Shown here piece by piece: positions 24,652-36,528 of a DNA stretch of 64,000 bases. The position numbers and the translations under genes were made by a program. The notes under the pieces were generated by a model, which was not told the origin of the DNA, made no database searches, and saw only the letters and a list, made by a program, of their open reading frames with translations. The stretch comes from Pegoplata infirma. Taxonomy: Eukaryota; Arthropoda; Insecta; Diptera; Anthomyiidae. Each line of letters opens with the position of its first letter. Position 1 is the first letter of the stretch. The stretch is from assembly GCA_963921195.1 (NCBI GenBank), contig OY992537.1, forward strand, positions 62,112,400 through 62,176,399, read 5' to 3'.

Positions 24652-24963
24652 ACTAAACTGTAGAAATTGAAAATTAATTTTCTGCTTTTTATCCATATTT
24701 AAATCCTTTTTTTTTTTTGAGATCATCAGATTATTAAGGGCAGTTAAGATGTTAACTACCCACCCTCATCTACTATTTCCCAGTATTATTAATACGATTT
24801 TCCGGGTTTAAATAATTTTGTATGAAAAATTAATTGAATTTGACAATTATTATCCCCCAATCTGGGAAATAGTAGATAAGGGTGGTCAAGGGTAGTTAAC
24901 ATGTTAATCAACCTTCAAAATAGGTCTTAATAAGTTTTAACACTTAAAAATTTTTTCTGAGTG
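24652..24963. mobile_element. 312-bp MITE, CACTCAGAAAA ends, 100 bp from an exon
   Basis: CACTCAGAAAA / TTTTTTCTGAGTG with TA at 24650-24651 and 24964-24965. Inner arms 'gttaactacccaccctcatc' and 'agggtagttaacatg' with 'ctactatttcccag' / 'ctgggaaatagtag' are inverted. Confidence 0.75.
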
Positions 24964-25063
24964 TATATTTTTATTGACACACAAAAATATTAAAAAAATG
25001 TTCTATCTTTTCAAACTATTTTTGTGCTAACGTTTTTTAATATATTTTTTTTTTTCATTACAG

Positions 25064-25207
25064 AAAGGCCACACGTCAAGTTGTTGATGCCTGGTTAGTT
25101 TCTCATGCAACTACAGCTGGCACTGATACATCCAATACATCACCCACACATCCAAATGGACAAAATTGCTCATCACGTGGTGGTTCTGGAGCCACAACAC
25201 CCGTAAG
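25064..25207 (+). CDS. Pde11: Pde11 exon: RKATRQVVDAWLVSH segment
   Basis: The acceptor tttcattacag ends at 25063 and the donor ag|gtaggc starts at 25208. The first base completes the split Arg codon from the previous exon. Translation reads KATRQVVDAWLVSHATTAG, then a Thr/Ser/Asn/Gly-rich linker ending GGSGATTPV plus a split Arg. This matches the conserved KATR..V.AW motif of PDE11 and the 'GTPTRKIS' linker. An earlier GT (gtaagg at 25203) was rejected because using 25208 restores TPVRKISAHEF with the next exon. A 312-bp TA-flanked MITE (24652-24963) ends only 100 bp upstream of this exon, and the 440-bp tandem array starts 88 bp downstream. Confidence 0.92.
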
Positions 25208-25295
25208 GTAGGCAAACAAAATTATTATTATTGGATTATGGATTTTTTTATACCATAAAAAATATAGTTGTATATAAATGTAATACTATTAAATA

Positions 25296-26969
25296 TAAGG
25301 GTTCAAGTTGAAAAAATGCAGAAGAAAAATTGAATTTCTAAAAATTATAGACATTTCTGGTATTTCCTATACCGGTTTCAAACACCCCAGTTAGTGTCAT
25401 CTTCAGTAGGATTTTAAATGTCGGTTTGTCTTGTTAATGAAAACTGTTTTTTATATATGTGAATATTCATAGTTTCTACAGAATAAATTTTGACAGTTTC
25501 CAACACTACAATTCTATTTCTAGCAATCTCAACCTCACCTCATACTTTCTTTCAACTTTTTTGTCTCTTACATTATTTCGCAAGGGTTACCAACATGATC
25601 TGGAATTGCAGACACAAATGAAGGAATTTGCATTTTGTTTCGGAGACGTGCCTAATGGCGACATATTTTGTCAGTAATTTTATTTGATTTTTTCTGTAAG
25701 TACAGATCGAGCACGGGCTCAAATTATATTTGTTATAAGGGTTCAAGTTGAAAAAATGCAGAAGAAAAATTGAATTTCTAAAAATTATAGACATTTCTGG
25801 TATTTCCTATACCGGTTTCAAACACCCCAGTTAGTGTCATCTTCAGTAGGATTTTAAATGTCGGTTTGTCTTGTTAATGAAAACTGTTTTTTATATATGT
25901 GAATATTCATAGTTTCTACAGAATAAATTTTGACAGTTTCCAACACTACAATTCTATTTCTAGCAATCTCAACCTCACCTCATACTTTCTTTCAACTTTT
26001 TTGTCTCTTACATTATTTCGCAAGGGTTACCAACATGATCTGGAATTGCAGACACAAATGAAGGAATTTGCATTTTGTTTCGGAGACGTGCCTAATGGCG
26101 ACATATTTTGTCAGTAATTTTATTTGATTTTTTCTGTAAGTACAGATCGAGCACGGGCTCAAATTATATTTGTTATAAGGGTTCAAGTTGAAAAAATGCA
26201 GAAGAAAAATTGAATTTCTAAAAATTATAGACATTTCTGGTATTTCCTATACCGGTTTCAAACACCCCAGTTAGTGTCATCTTCAGTAGGATTTTAAATG
26301 TCGGTTTGTCTTGTTAATGAAAACTGTTTTTTATATATGTGAATATTCATAGTTTCTACAGAATAAATTTTGACAGTTTCCAACACTACAATTCTATTTC
26401 TAGCAATCTCAACCTCACCTCATACTTTCTTTCAACTTTTTTGTCTCTTACATTATTTCGCAAGGGTTACCAACATGATCTGGAATTGCAGACACAAATG
26501 AAGGAATTTGCATTTTGTTTCGGAGACGTGCCTAATGGCGACATATTTTGTCAGTAATTTTATTTGATTTTTTCTGTAAGTACAGATCGAGCACGGGCTC
26601 AAATTATATTTGTTATAAGGGTTCAAGTTGAAAAAATGCAGAAGAAAAATTGAATTTCTAAAAATTATAGACATTTCTGGTATTTCCTATACCGGTTTCA
26701 AACACCCCAGTTAGTGTCATCTTCAGTAGGATTTTAAATGTCGGTTTGTCTTGTTAATGAAAACTGTTTTTTATATATGTGAATATTCATAGTTTCTACA
26801 GAATAAATTTTGACAGTTTCCAACACTACAATTCTATTTCTAGCAATCTCAACCTCACCTCATACTTTCTTTCAACTTTTTTGTCTCTTACATTATTTCG
26901 CAAGGGTTACCAACATGATCTGGAATTGCAGACACAAATGAAGGAATTTGCATTTTGTTTCGGAGACGT
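25296..26969 (+). repeat. Tandem array, 440-bp unit, about 3.8 copies
   Basis: Units start 'aagggttcaagttgaaaaaa' at about 25297, 25737, 26177 and 26617. The last stops inside 'ttcggagacgt' at 26969. The units look identical by eye over full lines. Each carries the same 72-codon open frame (MNIHSFYRINFDSFQHYNS), explained by the repetition. Near the unit start is 'ccagttagtgtcatcttcag' beside 'accggtttcaaacacc'. Confidence 0.95.
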
Positions 26970-27419
26970 TTATTAAGTTTTTTATTATGTGCTATTAAGT
27001 TTTTCATTATGTGCTCTTGTGTGTAGTTGGATTTATTATAAAACTGAATTGTGAATTGTAAACATAAAAAAAAAAAACTTCTGATGGATTATCAATTTTA
27101 ATTAGTTTATCTTTTCATCTAATGAATATTGATGATGGATGCTAATATTTGTTTGTTCTATTTTAAGACTATTAAAATGTGATTGCAAAGATATAATTTA
27201 ATTTAAAATCTATCAAGTTTCTTTTAAATGAATGAAAAAACAACAAATATAAATGCTTTATTTTCTGTGCCTACGCAAAAATACGAATCTTTAAAAATTT
27301 CCAAATAATTTTTGTAATTGATTTTTCTTAATTTTTGAAGATTTCTTTACTTTTTGTTTTTTTCTGTTTTTTATTAGAAGTTTTCATTTTTTTTAATTCT
27401 CCTAATTTTGATTCTGAGT

Positions 27420-27720
27420 TATTTTCCTGTAGAAAGTGTCAGTTTTTGAAATATTTTTCCGGTACAAAAAGTCTCAGATTCTAAATTTTTTTTTTTATAG
27501 AATTCAAATTCTGAGATATTTTCCTGTTGAAAAAGTTTGATATTTTAAGATATTTTTCCCATAGAAAAAGTCCCTTTCTACAAAGGTTTTCTTATAGAAA
27601 AGGTCTTGGATTCTGATGGTCGAGCTTCAGATTCTGTGATAATTTTCCTATCGAAAGTCTTAGATTCTGCGAAATTTTTCAGGTAAAAAAAATATTTGAG
27701 ATCTTGAGACACTTTATAAC
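27420..27720. repeat. Degenerate copies of the 35-bp 'TCTCAGATTCTGAGA' minisatellite module
   Basis: Words such as 'attctgagatattttcctgt' and 'tagaaaaagtccc' recur at about 30-40 bp. Related to the large array at 32505. Confidence 0.55.
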
Positions 27721-27741
27721 TTTTGATTCATTTTTCGTATA

Positions 27742-28160
27742 CACTCAAAAAAAACCTTGTAAACTTTCAAGAAAAACGTGTAACTTATGTATATATTTTG
27801 CTACCTCCTATTTGACAAAAATTTCTTGTAATATTACAACCTTTTTACAACTAATTTTGTAATTTACAAGTTTTTAACCAATAAAATTGTAAATTTACAA
27901 TTTTTTTGACGAGATAAAACTTACAAGGACGTCTCGTGATTTTACTGAGTTTTTGCTACCTTCCATTTTACGAGAATTCCAAGTAAAAATTAAGAGCTTT
28001 TTAGTAACTTTACAAGCTTTTACCAATAAAATTGTAAATTTACAATTTGTTTGGCAAAATAAAACTTGCAAGGAATTATCGTGAATTTACTAGATTTTTT
28101 TTGTAAAAAAATTTGGAAATTTGTAAAATTACAAAAAAAATATAAAGTTACAAAAAAAAA
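27742..28160 (+). mobile_element. CACTCAAAA-end element, right end missing
   Basis: TA at 27740-27741, then CACTCAAAAAAAACCTTGTA, close to the 23863 copy. Broken where another repeat begins at about 28161 (aacaagtaagaaagttattg). Confidence 0.6.
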
Positions 28161-29104
28161 AAAACAAGTAAGAAAGTTATTGTCGGTCAAGACCGACCAT
28201 ATGATACCCTACACCTGTGTTTTTCGGAAAATGGGTCTAGTCCAAATATGCACCGATTGGATCTGTCTTTTGTTAGATCTTAATTTAGTGTAGAAAACAC
28301 ACACAGATCAAATTTTTGTGGAATTGGTTTATTTTTTTTTTTTCAATATTGTAGACCGATTTACCTTATGTGGGGAATTAACAAGGGAAGTCTCCCTGGT
28401 GTCACCAGCCAATCTTTTTGGAATTGGTTTTATTTTGTAGAACAGGAAAAATAAAGGGACAAGTATTTATTTTTAGCGGCCCAAATTCATATTTAGTGGT
28501 TGAAAATGAGGGGGGAAGAAAGGGTAATTTTTCAGTTTTTTGCGTTTATCTCCTATATTATACAAAGAAACCTAGTCATGTAACATACCAAATGAAAGGT
28601 CTTTGGAAAATCTATCTTCGTGTGCAGAGAACGTGTCCAAACATGCACAACTCTTTGTCATATTGAGTAAAATGCCAAAATTTAAAGACATTTTGGTTAA
28701 TAAGTCGAAAAATATTTATTATTTTGGCACGTTGTAATCATCACGAGATAGGTATTTTAAATACCTTTAATCTGATACCAAATATGCCTATATTAATTTT
28801 GAGCAAATGGACGTAAATCGTAAAAAACTAAAAAAGGTCAATTTCCCGCCATACAAATCGACCCCCTAAAAATGAGTTTGTGTCGCTAAAAAAATATACG
28901 TGCCGAATTAATTTTCGCTCTGAACAACATATCCAAGTTTCATGAAGATCGGAGGGTGACACCAGGGAGACATCCCTTGTAATTCCAAAAACCGTCCATT
29001 TCCGATTAAATTTTTATTTTTTTATTAAGGTTTTTTATTAAGGTTTAAGAGGGTATAAAAGAATCGGCATTGCCAAATTTACTTCTTTACACTTCTGACT
29101 TGTT
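28161..29104. mobile_element. mini-me-related repeat with an inner TIR segment
   Basis: Reversed tail 'gtcggtcaagaccgac' at 28183-28198. Inside, ACAAGGGAAGTCTCCCTGGT (28381) is inverted at 28961-28980 (accagggagacatcccttgt), enclosing a segment whose core 'aataaagggacaagtattta' to 'caaagaaacctag' recurs at 48108-48566. Ends with 'gggtataaaagaatcggcat' and 'gacttg'. Confidence 0.6.
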
Positions 29105-29109
29105 TTTTT

Positions 29110-29945
29110 TATACCCTCCACTCTAGTGATAAAGGGTATATATAAGTTTGTCATTCCGTTTATAACACCTCGAAATATTGGTGTAGGACCCCATAAAGTA
29201 TATATATTCATGATACTCGATCGATTTTAAGACGATCTAGCGATGTCCATCCTTCCGTCAGTCCGTCCGTCTGTCCGTCTGTCTGTTGAAAACACGCTAA
29301 CTTTTTCAAGACTTTACGGAGGCTCCTAAAGTTTGGCATATATGTTGGGCAGTTACCTGGTCAGGTCGGTATTACAATCCAGCGAAATCGGTCTAGTGGT
29401 TCAAAAGTTATGAGCAAAAGACTAAATTTCGGCAAGGGTTTTTCGTGAATTTTAGAGATAAAAAACACGCTAACTTTCAAAAGTAAATTTTGAGGATGCT
29501 GAAGCTTGGCATATATTTTTGCCATCCCTCTAGCCTTGCTCGTATTGAATTCCAGCCAAATCGGTCCAGAGGCTCAAAAGTTAGTAGCAAAACCGTGAAT
29601 TTCAGATTAGTTTCACCTTAAATTCACGTGCTGAAAACCCGTTCAACATTTTTTTGTTAAGTCACAATAATATTTTACAACGAATTTTTGTCACTTAAAA
29701 ATATTTTTACACTAAAACAAAAAAAAAAAAAAATCCACTAGAAAAGAATTTTAAACTCTAAAAAAAATTTACACTCAAAAAAAAAAAAATTAGTCAATTA
29801 TTTTTTTTTTTCAAAAACTGCTTAAAAAAAGTTTTTTTACACAAAATAAAATATTTCTAATCAAAAATGTTATTTGTTTCATGTTAGAAAATTTACTATC
29901 ACAAGGGCATTGTAGAGGGTATTCATAGATTCGAATTTAACTTTT
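29110..29945 (+). mobile_element. mini-me-type repeat, full-length-looking copy
   Basis: Same order as the 21408 copy, but the (CCGT) tract is short (29250-29285), while 'gtccagaggctcaaaagtta' and 'cttaaattcacgtgctgaaa' are present. The tail is eroded ('ttcatagattcgaatttaac'). Confidence 0.8.
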
Positions 29946-30356
29946 CTACTTTTTTTTTCATTTTTGTACAAAAAATTGCTTTTATTTCGCATAGGCATGA
30001 ATGTCAAATTGTGTTGCAAATGTCTTTTAATTTGAAAAAAAGTGAAAAAAAAAAATTAATGGGTTTTGAAAAACTTTGAAAAGAATCTAAATCGTTACAT
30101 TAAAGGACGTATGCAGAGTAAAGCATTAATTTGAAAAGTACAAATATTTTAAAGAAAAGATTTTTCCATAAAACACATGTTTGCATATTCTCTGAATTCG
30201 CTGTTTTATAAATCCGCTTTTCTTTTTGTGGAATTTTTTTGTTTACCATTTACACAAATCCTTTATTTAAAATCTTTACAAGTACGCATTACAAAGTTAT
30301 TAAACGAAAAAATGCATTCTTTATATTTAATTTTTTTATAAACCTTTTCGCTATAA

Positions 30357-30450
30357 CACAGTGCAACATTTTTGAAGTGCAGTCCATCTCGTGGGGAATT
30401 TATTCAAGTACTTACTTAGAAGGACTTTTCATTTTATGTGTTGCACTGTG
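30357..30450. mobile_element. 94-bp MITE-like inverted repeat, CACAGTGCAACA ends
   Basis: CACAGTGCAACA (30357-30368) and TGTTGCACTGTG (30439-30450) are exact inverses. It ends 75 bp before a Pde11 exon and leaves the polypyrimidine tract (ttttctcttctctcc) intact. Confidence 0.65.
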
Positions 30451-30525
30451 TAATCTCTCTACAATACTTTGTTTTATTCCTCCTGTAATTTAATAATTTA
30501 TTTTCTCTTCTCTCCTTTTTTTTAG

Positions 30526-30952
30526 AAAAATATCAGCACATGAATTTGAACGTGGCGGTTTATTAAAACCCATAGTCAATACCATTGATGGTACACCAAC
30601 ATTTTTAAGTATAGGCACACAAAATGATTGTTCACCAAACTCTAGTTCAAATACCAGTAATGGTAGTGGCGGTGGATTTGGTGGCAGTGCTATTGGCAGA
30701 GATGGTGCCGGAAGTGGTGGTGGTGGTGGCGTTAGTGGTGTTGGTACTAATAGTGTTAACAGTAATACACAGTATCATCATAATAATCATTATTATACGC
30801 AACAACATTACCAACAGTCGGGTATAGCAACACATCCAAATAATCAACAACAACATTACCATCATAACCACCATCACAATCATTATCGACCGCAACGTTT
30901 ATCTCGCAATGAGCTAAAGCAATTAGATGAAAAGGAATTAATATTTGAATTG
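30526..30952 (+). CDS. Pde11: Pde11 exon: RKISAHEFERGG to start of GAF-A
   Basis: The acceptor ctttttttttag ends at 30525 and the donor ttg|gtaagg starts at 30953. In frame it reads KISAHEFERGGLLKPIVNT, then DGTPTFLSIGTQND, a Ser/Asn/Gly-rich stretch with a run of glycines, a His/Asn/Gln-rich stretch (HHNHHHNHY), and finally LSRNELKQLDEKELIFEL. The first and last blocks are strongly PDE11-like. The middle is a low-complexity insert typical of fly proteins and absent in vertebrate PDE11A. The exon has no internal ATG-initiated reading frame of note, so a simple ORF scan misses it; ATG-initiated ORFs at 30624 (+) and 30895 (-) are shadows in other frames. A 94-bp MITE-like inverted repeat (30357-30450) ends 75 bp upstream. 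Confidence 0.92.
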
Positions 30953-31199
30953 GTAAGGTATTGTCTAAGATTTAATTTAAGACAAAATACAAAACAAGGA
31001 GATTGACTTAAAAAAAATTAATAAATATTTAAAATTAAAATAATTATTACAAAATTTTGAGTAGAATACAATTTTACTAAAATCCCTGAAGTGTTCAAAA
31101 AACTAATTTAATCTTTTTTGTGGCCCACTGTAGTCTTTAATTTTTGCTTCAAAGGCGTATGGAAAACTTCAAAAAAAAACTTCATATAATAAACACAAT

Positions 31200-32360
31200 T
31201 TTGAGCTAAAAAAAGGTGTTCAAATGAAAGATTTTATGGTTCTTCTTTCTTTATAAGATATTAATCCTGTAACGGACTTTTTACGGGGTCATTTTAGTCC
31301 TTTTTCAAATTTAACGTAGAAGTCCATGCAAAGGTTAAAATGTTCTATAAATATTTTCTGCATGAAAGACGAAAAGAAATAAATTAAAAACACATACAAA
31401 TTTACTTCCAAATTATTCTCTGAAGAAAACCATTGTTTTAATTAGTAAAGAGAAATGACCTCGAGCTACAATAATCCTACCCAAAGTACTTTAAAAAATT
31501 TTAGTACTTTAAAATATTTGCTTTTTTAGAATTTTCTATATGCTGGACAAACTTCTTGCACTTGATGAACCCTAATAAAATTGAATGCACAAAATACTCA
31601 TTGAACACTTTAACCCGTTAAGTGAGCTTTTTGGTCGAATTTTAGGTATTTCTTTCAAAAAAGAATAACATATGCCCTTTTTAAATGGAATCTACAGGGT
31701 AAATTTGTCACAGAAGATAATCACCATATAAGTGTTAAACAAACATTTGAACAATGCTTTTAACTCAGAACTATATTTAAACTATTTTTGTCGAATTACC
31801 AGTTGACCAAAACACCCATAGGCTTTAAAAAACTAAGCTTTCTGAGCTAAGAAAATGTGCACAAAAGTAAAATTTTATACCGCTTCTTTCATTAGAACAA
31901 AGCCTTTAATTAACATTTTGCGGGGTCATTTTAGTATTTTTTCAAAAAAAAGGGAAAGGGTTAAATGTTCTATAAATATTTTCTGCATAAATTTAAAACA
32001 GACAAATAATTTTCTTGAAAATGTTTCTATAAGAATATCAGTGTTAACTTGTAAAGAAAAATTACCTCGAGCTAGAATACCTCTTCTCAAAATATTTTAC
32101 AAACATTTTTGTGCTTTCAAATTTTACTTGTTTAAGTATTTTCTGTGTGCTGGCCGAACTTGATGACCCCTAGTTAAATTTAATGCAAAAAATATTTCTT
32201 AATTACTTTAACCCTTTAAGTGACTTTTTTAGACGAATTTTAGGTATTTTTTTTTTTAAAAAGAATAAAAATTACCCACCTAAACATTTGACAAACTTTA
32301 GATAAATTGTATGCAAAAAATATTTGAACATGTTAACCCTTTAAATGCTCGTTTTATTAG
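31200..32360 (+). repeat. Diverged tandem duplication, period about 620 bp
   Basis: Shared in order in both halves: 'cggggtcattttagt' (31288/31920), 'tgttctataaatattttctg' (31341/31965), 'acctcgagcta' (31450/32063), and 'gacgaattttaggtattt'-type phrases (31632/32231). The half units also contain fragments of the CTCGAGGT foldback family. Confidence 0.6.
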
Positions 32361-32504
32361 ACTTTTGTGTTTATGTTTGGAAAATCACTAAAATTACAAT
32401 TTAAGATGACAGTCGATGGATCAATGCGCCATGACATTTTTCTGAAGACATCTAAACAGATTTTTTAAAAAAGTCACAGATTTTCAGAATTGATGTATAG
32501 AAAA

Positions 32505-35500
32505 AGGCTCAGATTCTGAGACATTTTTTTATGTAGAAAAAGTCTCAGATTCTAAGAAATTTTTTATTTTCAGATTCTGAGACATTTTCTGTATAAAAAA
32601 TTTAAATCCTGAAACATTTTTCTTATAGAAAAAGTCTCAGATTCCGAGACATTTTTCTTATAGAAAAAGTCTCAGATTCTGAGACATTTTTCATATAGAA
32701 AAAGTCTCATATTCTGAGACAGTTTTCTTATAGAAAAAGTCTCAGATTCTGAGACATTTTTCTTATAGAAAAAGTCTCAGATTCTGAGACATTTTTCTTA
32801 TAGAAAAAGTCTCATATTCTGAGACATTTTTCTTATAGAAAAAGTCTCAGATTCTGAAACATTTTTCTTATAGAAAAAGTCTCAGATTCTGAAACATTTT
32901 TCTTATAGAAAAAGTCTCAGATTCTGAGACATTTTTCTTATAGAAAAAGTCTCAGATTCTGAGACATTTTTCTTATAGAAAAAGTCTCAGATTCTGAGAC
33001 ATTTTTCTTATAGAAAAAGTCTCAGATTCTGAGACATTTTTCTTATAGAAAAAGTCTCAGATTCTGAGACATTTTTCTTATAGAAAAAGTCTCAGATTCT
33101 GAGACATTTTTCTTATAGAAAAAGTCTCAGATTCTGAGACATTTTTCTTATAGAAAAAGTCTCAGATTCTGAGACATTTTTCTTATAGAAAAAGTCTCAG
33201 ATTCTGAGACATTTTTCTTATAGAAAAAGTCTCAGATTCTGAGACATTTTTCTTATAGAAAAAGTCTCAGATTCTGAGACATTTTTCTTATAGAAAAAGT
33301 CTCAGATTCTGAGACATTTTTCTTATAGAAAAAGTCTCAGATTCTGAGACATTTTTCTTATAGAAAAAGTCTCAGATTCTGAGACATTTTTCTTATAGAA
33401 AAAGTCTCAGATTCTGAGACATTTTTCTTATAGAAAAAGTCTCAGATTCTGAGACATTTTTCTTATAGAAAAAGTCTCAGATTCTGAGACATTTTTCTTA
33501 TAGAAAAAGTCTCAGATTCTGAGACATTTTTCTTATAGAAAAAGTCTCAGATTCTGAGACATTTTTCTTATAGAAAAAGTCTCAGATTCTGAGACATTTT
33601 TCTTATAGAAAAAGTCTCAGATTCTGAGACATTTTTCTTATAGAAAAAGTCTCAGATTCTGAGACATTTTTCTTATAGAAAAAGTCTCAGATTCTGAGAC
33701 ATTTTTCTTATAGAAAAAGTCTCAGATTTTGAGACATTTTTCTTATAGAAAAAGTCTCAGATTCTGAGACATTTTTCTTATAGAAAAAGTCTCAGATTCT
33801 GAGACATTTTTCTTATAGAAAAAGTCTCAGATTCTGAGACATTTTTCTTATAGAAAAAGTCTCAGATTCTGAGACATTTTTCTTATAGAAAAAGTCTCAG
33901 ATTCTGAGACATTTTTCTTATAGAAAAAGTCTCAGATTCTGAGACATTTTTCTTATGGAAAAAGTCTCAGATTCTGAGACATTTTTCTTATAGAAAAAGT
34001 CTCAGATTCTGAGACATTTTTCTTATAGAAAAAGTCTCAGATTCTGAGACATTTTTCTTATAGAAAAAGTCTCAGATTCTGAGACATTTTTCTTATAGAA
34101 AAAGTCTCAGATTCTGAGACATTTTTCTTATAGAAAAAGTCTCAGATTCTGAGACATTTTTCTTATAGAAAAAGACTCAGATTCTGAGACATTTTTCTTA
34201 TAGAAAAAGTCTCAGATTCTGAGACATTTTTCTTATAGAAAAAGTCTCAGATTCTGAGACATTTTTCTTATAGAAAAAGTCTCAGATTCTGAGACATTTT
34301 TCTTATAGAAAAAGTCTCAGATTCTGAGACATTTTTCTTATAGAAAAAGTCTCAGATTCTGAGACATTTTTCTTATAGAAAAAGTCTCAGATTCTGAGAC
34401 ATTTTTCTTATAGAAAAAGTCTCAGATTCTGAGACATTTTTCTTATAGAAAAAGTCTCAGATTCTGAGACATTTTTCTTATAGAAAAAGTCTCAGATTCT
34501 GAGACATTTTTCTTATAGAAAAAGTCTCAGATTCTGAGACATTTTTCTTATAGAAAAAGTCTCAGATTCTGAGACATTTTTCTTATAGAAAAAGTCTCAG
34601 ATTCTGAGACATTTTTCTTATAGAAAAAGTCTCAGATTCTGAGACATTTTTCTTATAGAAAAAGTCTCAGATTCTGAGACATTTTTCTTATAGAAAAAGT
34701 CTCAGATTCTGAGACATTTTTCTTATAGAAAAAGTCTCAGATTCTGAGACATTTTTCTTATAGAAAAAGTCTCAGATTCTGAGACATTTTTCTTATAGAA
34801 AAAGTCTCAGATTCTGAGACATTTTTCTTATAGAAAAAGTCTCAGATTCTGAGACATTTTTCTTATAGAAAAAGTCTCAGATTCTGAGACATTTTTCTTA
34901 TAGAAAAAGTCTCAGATTCTGAGACATTTTTCTTATAGAAAAAGTCTCAGATTCTGAGACATTTTTCTTATAGAAAAAGTCTCAGATTCTGAGACATTTT
35001 TCTTATAGAAAAAGTCTCAGATTCTGAGACATTTTTCTTATAGAAAAAGTCTCAGATTCTGAGACATTTTTCTTATAGAAAAAGTCTCAGATTCTGAGAC
35101 ATTTTTCTTATAGAAAAAGTCTCAGATTCTGAGACATTTTTCTTATAGAAAAAGTCTCAGATTCTGAGACATTTTTCTTATAGAAAAAGTCTCAGATTCT
35201 GAGACATTTTTCTTATGGAAAAAGTCTCAGATTCTGAGACATTTTTCTTATAGAAAAAGTCTCAGATTCTGAGACATTTTTCTTATGGAAAAAGTCTCAG
35301 ATTCTGAGACATTTTTCCTTTAGAAAAAGTCTCAGATTCTGAGATATTTTTCTTTTAGAAAAAGTCTCAGATTCTGAGACATTTTATATGTATAAAAAGT
35401 CATACATTCTGCTACATTTTTCATGAAGAAAAGGGTCTCAGACTTTGAGATATTCTGAGAAGTTCTATATGAAGTCGCAGATTCTTAGAAGTTTTTCATA

Positions 35501-35700
35501 TAGAAAAATTTTCTATACAGTTTTCATGTAGAAAATGTCTCAGATTCTGTGACAGTTTTCATATAGAAAAAGTCTCAGATTCGGAGACTGTTTTTATATA
35601 GAAAAAGTCTCAGATTTGGAGACATTTTTCGTATAGAACAACTCTCAGATTCTGAGAAATTTTTCTAATCGAAAAAAGTTTAAATTCTGAGACCCTTTTT
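32505..35700. repeat. Minisatellite, 35-bp unit, about 80 near-identical copies
   Basis: The unit contains TCTCAGATTCTGAGA (a hairpin with 6-bp stem) followed by 'catttttcttatagaaaaag'. The homogeneous core runs from about 32605 to 35385; flanks at 32460-32600 and 35385-35700 are progressively diverged. A few single-base variants occur inside (cttatgg at about 33955, 35215, 35285; agactcag near 34173). No spacers, so not a CRISPR-type array. Confidence 0.95.
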
Positions 35701-36382
35701 TCGTTTAGATTCAGAGATTTTTTGTTCAGAGATTTTTTGCTTTATACGTATACTTAATATATTTCTCTTTAAATTAAATATTACTCATACGCAGTGGAAG
35801 ATAATTAAAATTTACTTATTTTACTGTATCATTTCTTAGAATTTTCTGTTTCTCTTAATAATTATAATTTTGAACAATGGCCATTAATTAAAAATAAAAA
35901 AAAAAATGTCAACTCCTTACAATATTTACATGGAAATAACAACAATAGCATTTTAACTTATATAATTTCTCTTTTTTTTTTCTTTACAAAAATATTCTAT
36001 AATGACTTCATTACAACAATACGGTATCATTTCTTACGGTTAACTTGCATTTACTGATGCTGTTCACATCTAACAATAATTGTTGGTGATTTTTCTGGTG
36101 CTGTTGCTGCTGATAATGTTCATTAAATACCAAATGGTGCCGTTGATGTCTGACAACTACTGAACACAAATAACAACAAAAAAAAATAATACAAACTTGT
36201 AATATTGTTGCCACTGATGTTGCCACTGCTGTTATTACTTGCTACGTTTTCGTGTAACTTTGTGTAACTGTCTGTGTGTGTGTCTATCTGTCTCTATTCT
36301 TGGCTTTGCTATGGTCCTGCGTTTCATTGTTTGTATTCCTGCTGCTGGCTGTTTGCTGTTTCTGTTTTTTTTTTACATTTAG

Positions 36383-36528
36383 GTAAAGGACATATGCAAC
36401 GAATTGGAAGTTCGTACTTTGTGTCATAAAATTCTACAAAATGTTTCAATATTATTAAATGCTGATCGCGGTTCATTGTTTTTGGTACAAGGACGTTGTG
36501 CTGCTGGTGGCAGTGATGGACCAAAGAA
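36383..36528 (+). CDS. Pde11: Pde11 exon: GAF-A, first part
   Basis: The acceptor ttttttacatttag ends at 36382, and the exon opens in phase 0 with VKDICNELEVRTLCHKIL, then QNVSILLNADRGSLFLVQGR and CAAGGSDGPK. The donor is aa|gtaagt at 36529. The block corresponds to '[36 protein letters not shown]' of human PDE11A, the N-terminal helix and first strands of GAF-A. GAF-A of PDE11 is the cyclic-nucleotide-binding regulatory domain. About 1 kb upstream lies the end of the 35-bp minisatellite. The following intron is 21.8 kb. Confidence 0.94.

Noticed and set aside
25360..25420. Hammerhead ribozyme in the 440-bp unit
   Set aside because: The minus strand has CTGAAGATGA rather than the required CTGATGA core, so it is reported only as a resemblance.
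25459..26976. Four identical 72-codon (or truncated) frames and four 73-codon frames on the other strand
   Set aside because: Both come from the 440-bp tandem unit; no conserved domain.
32505..35700. CRISPR-like regular array
   Set aside because: Units are contiguous without unique spacers and the context is an animal intron; it is a minisatellite.
36011..36524. Minus-strand frames around the GAF-A exon
   Set aside because: The plus strand carries the conserved GAF-A exon with splice sites; the minus-strand frames are incidental.
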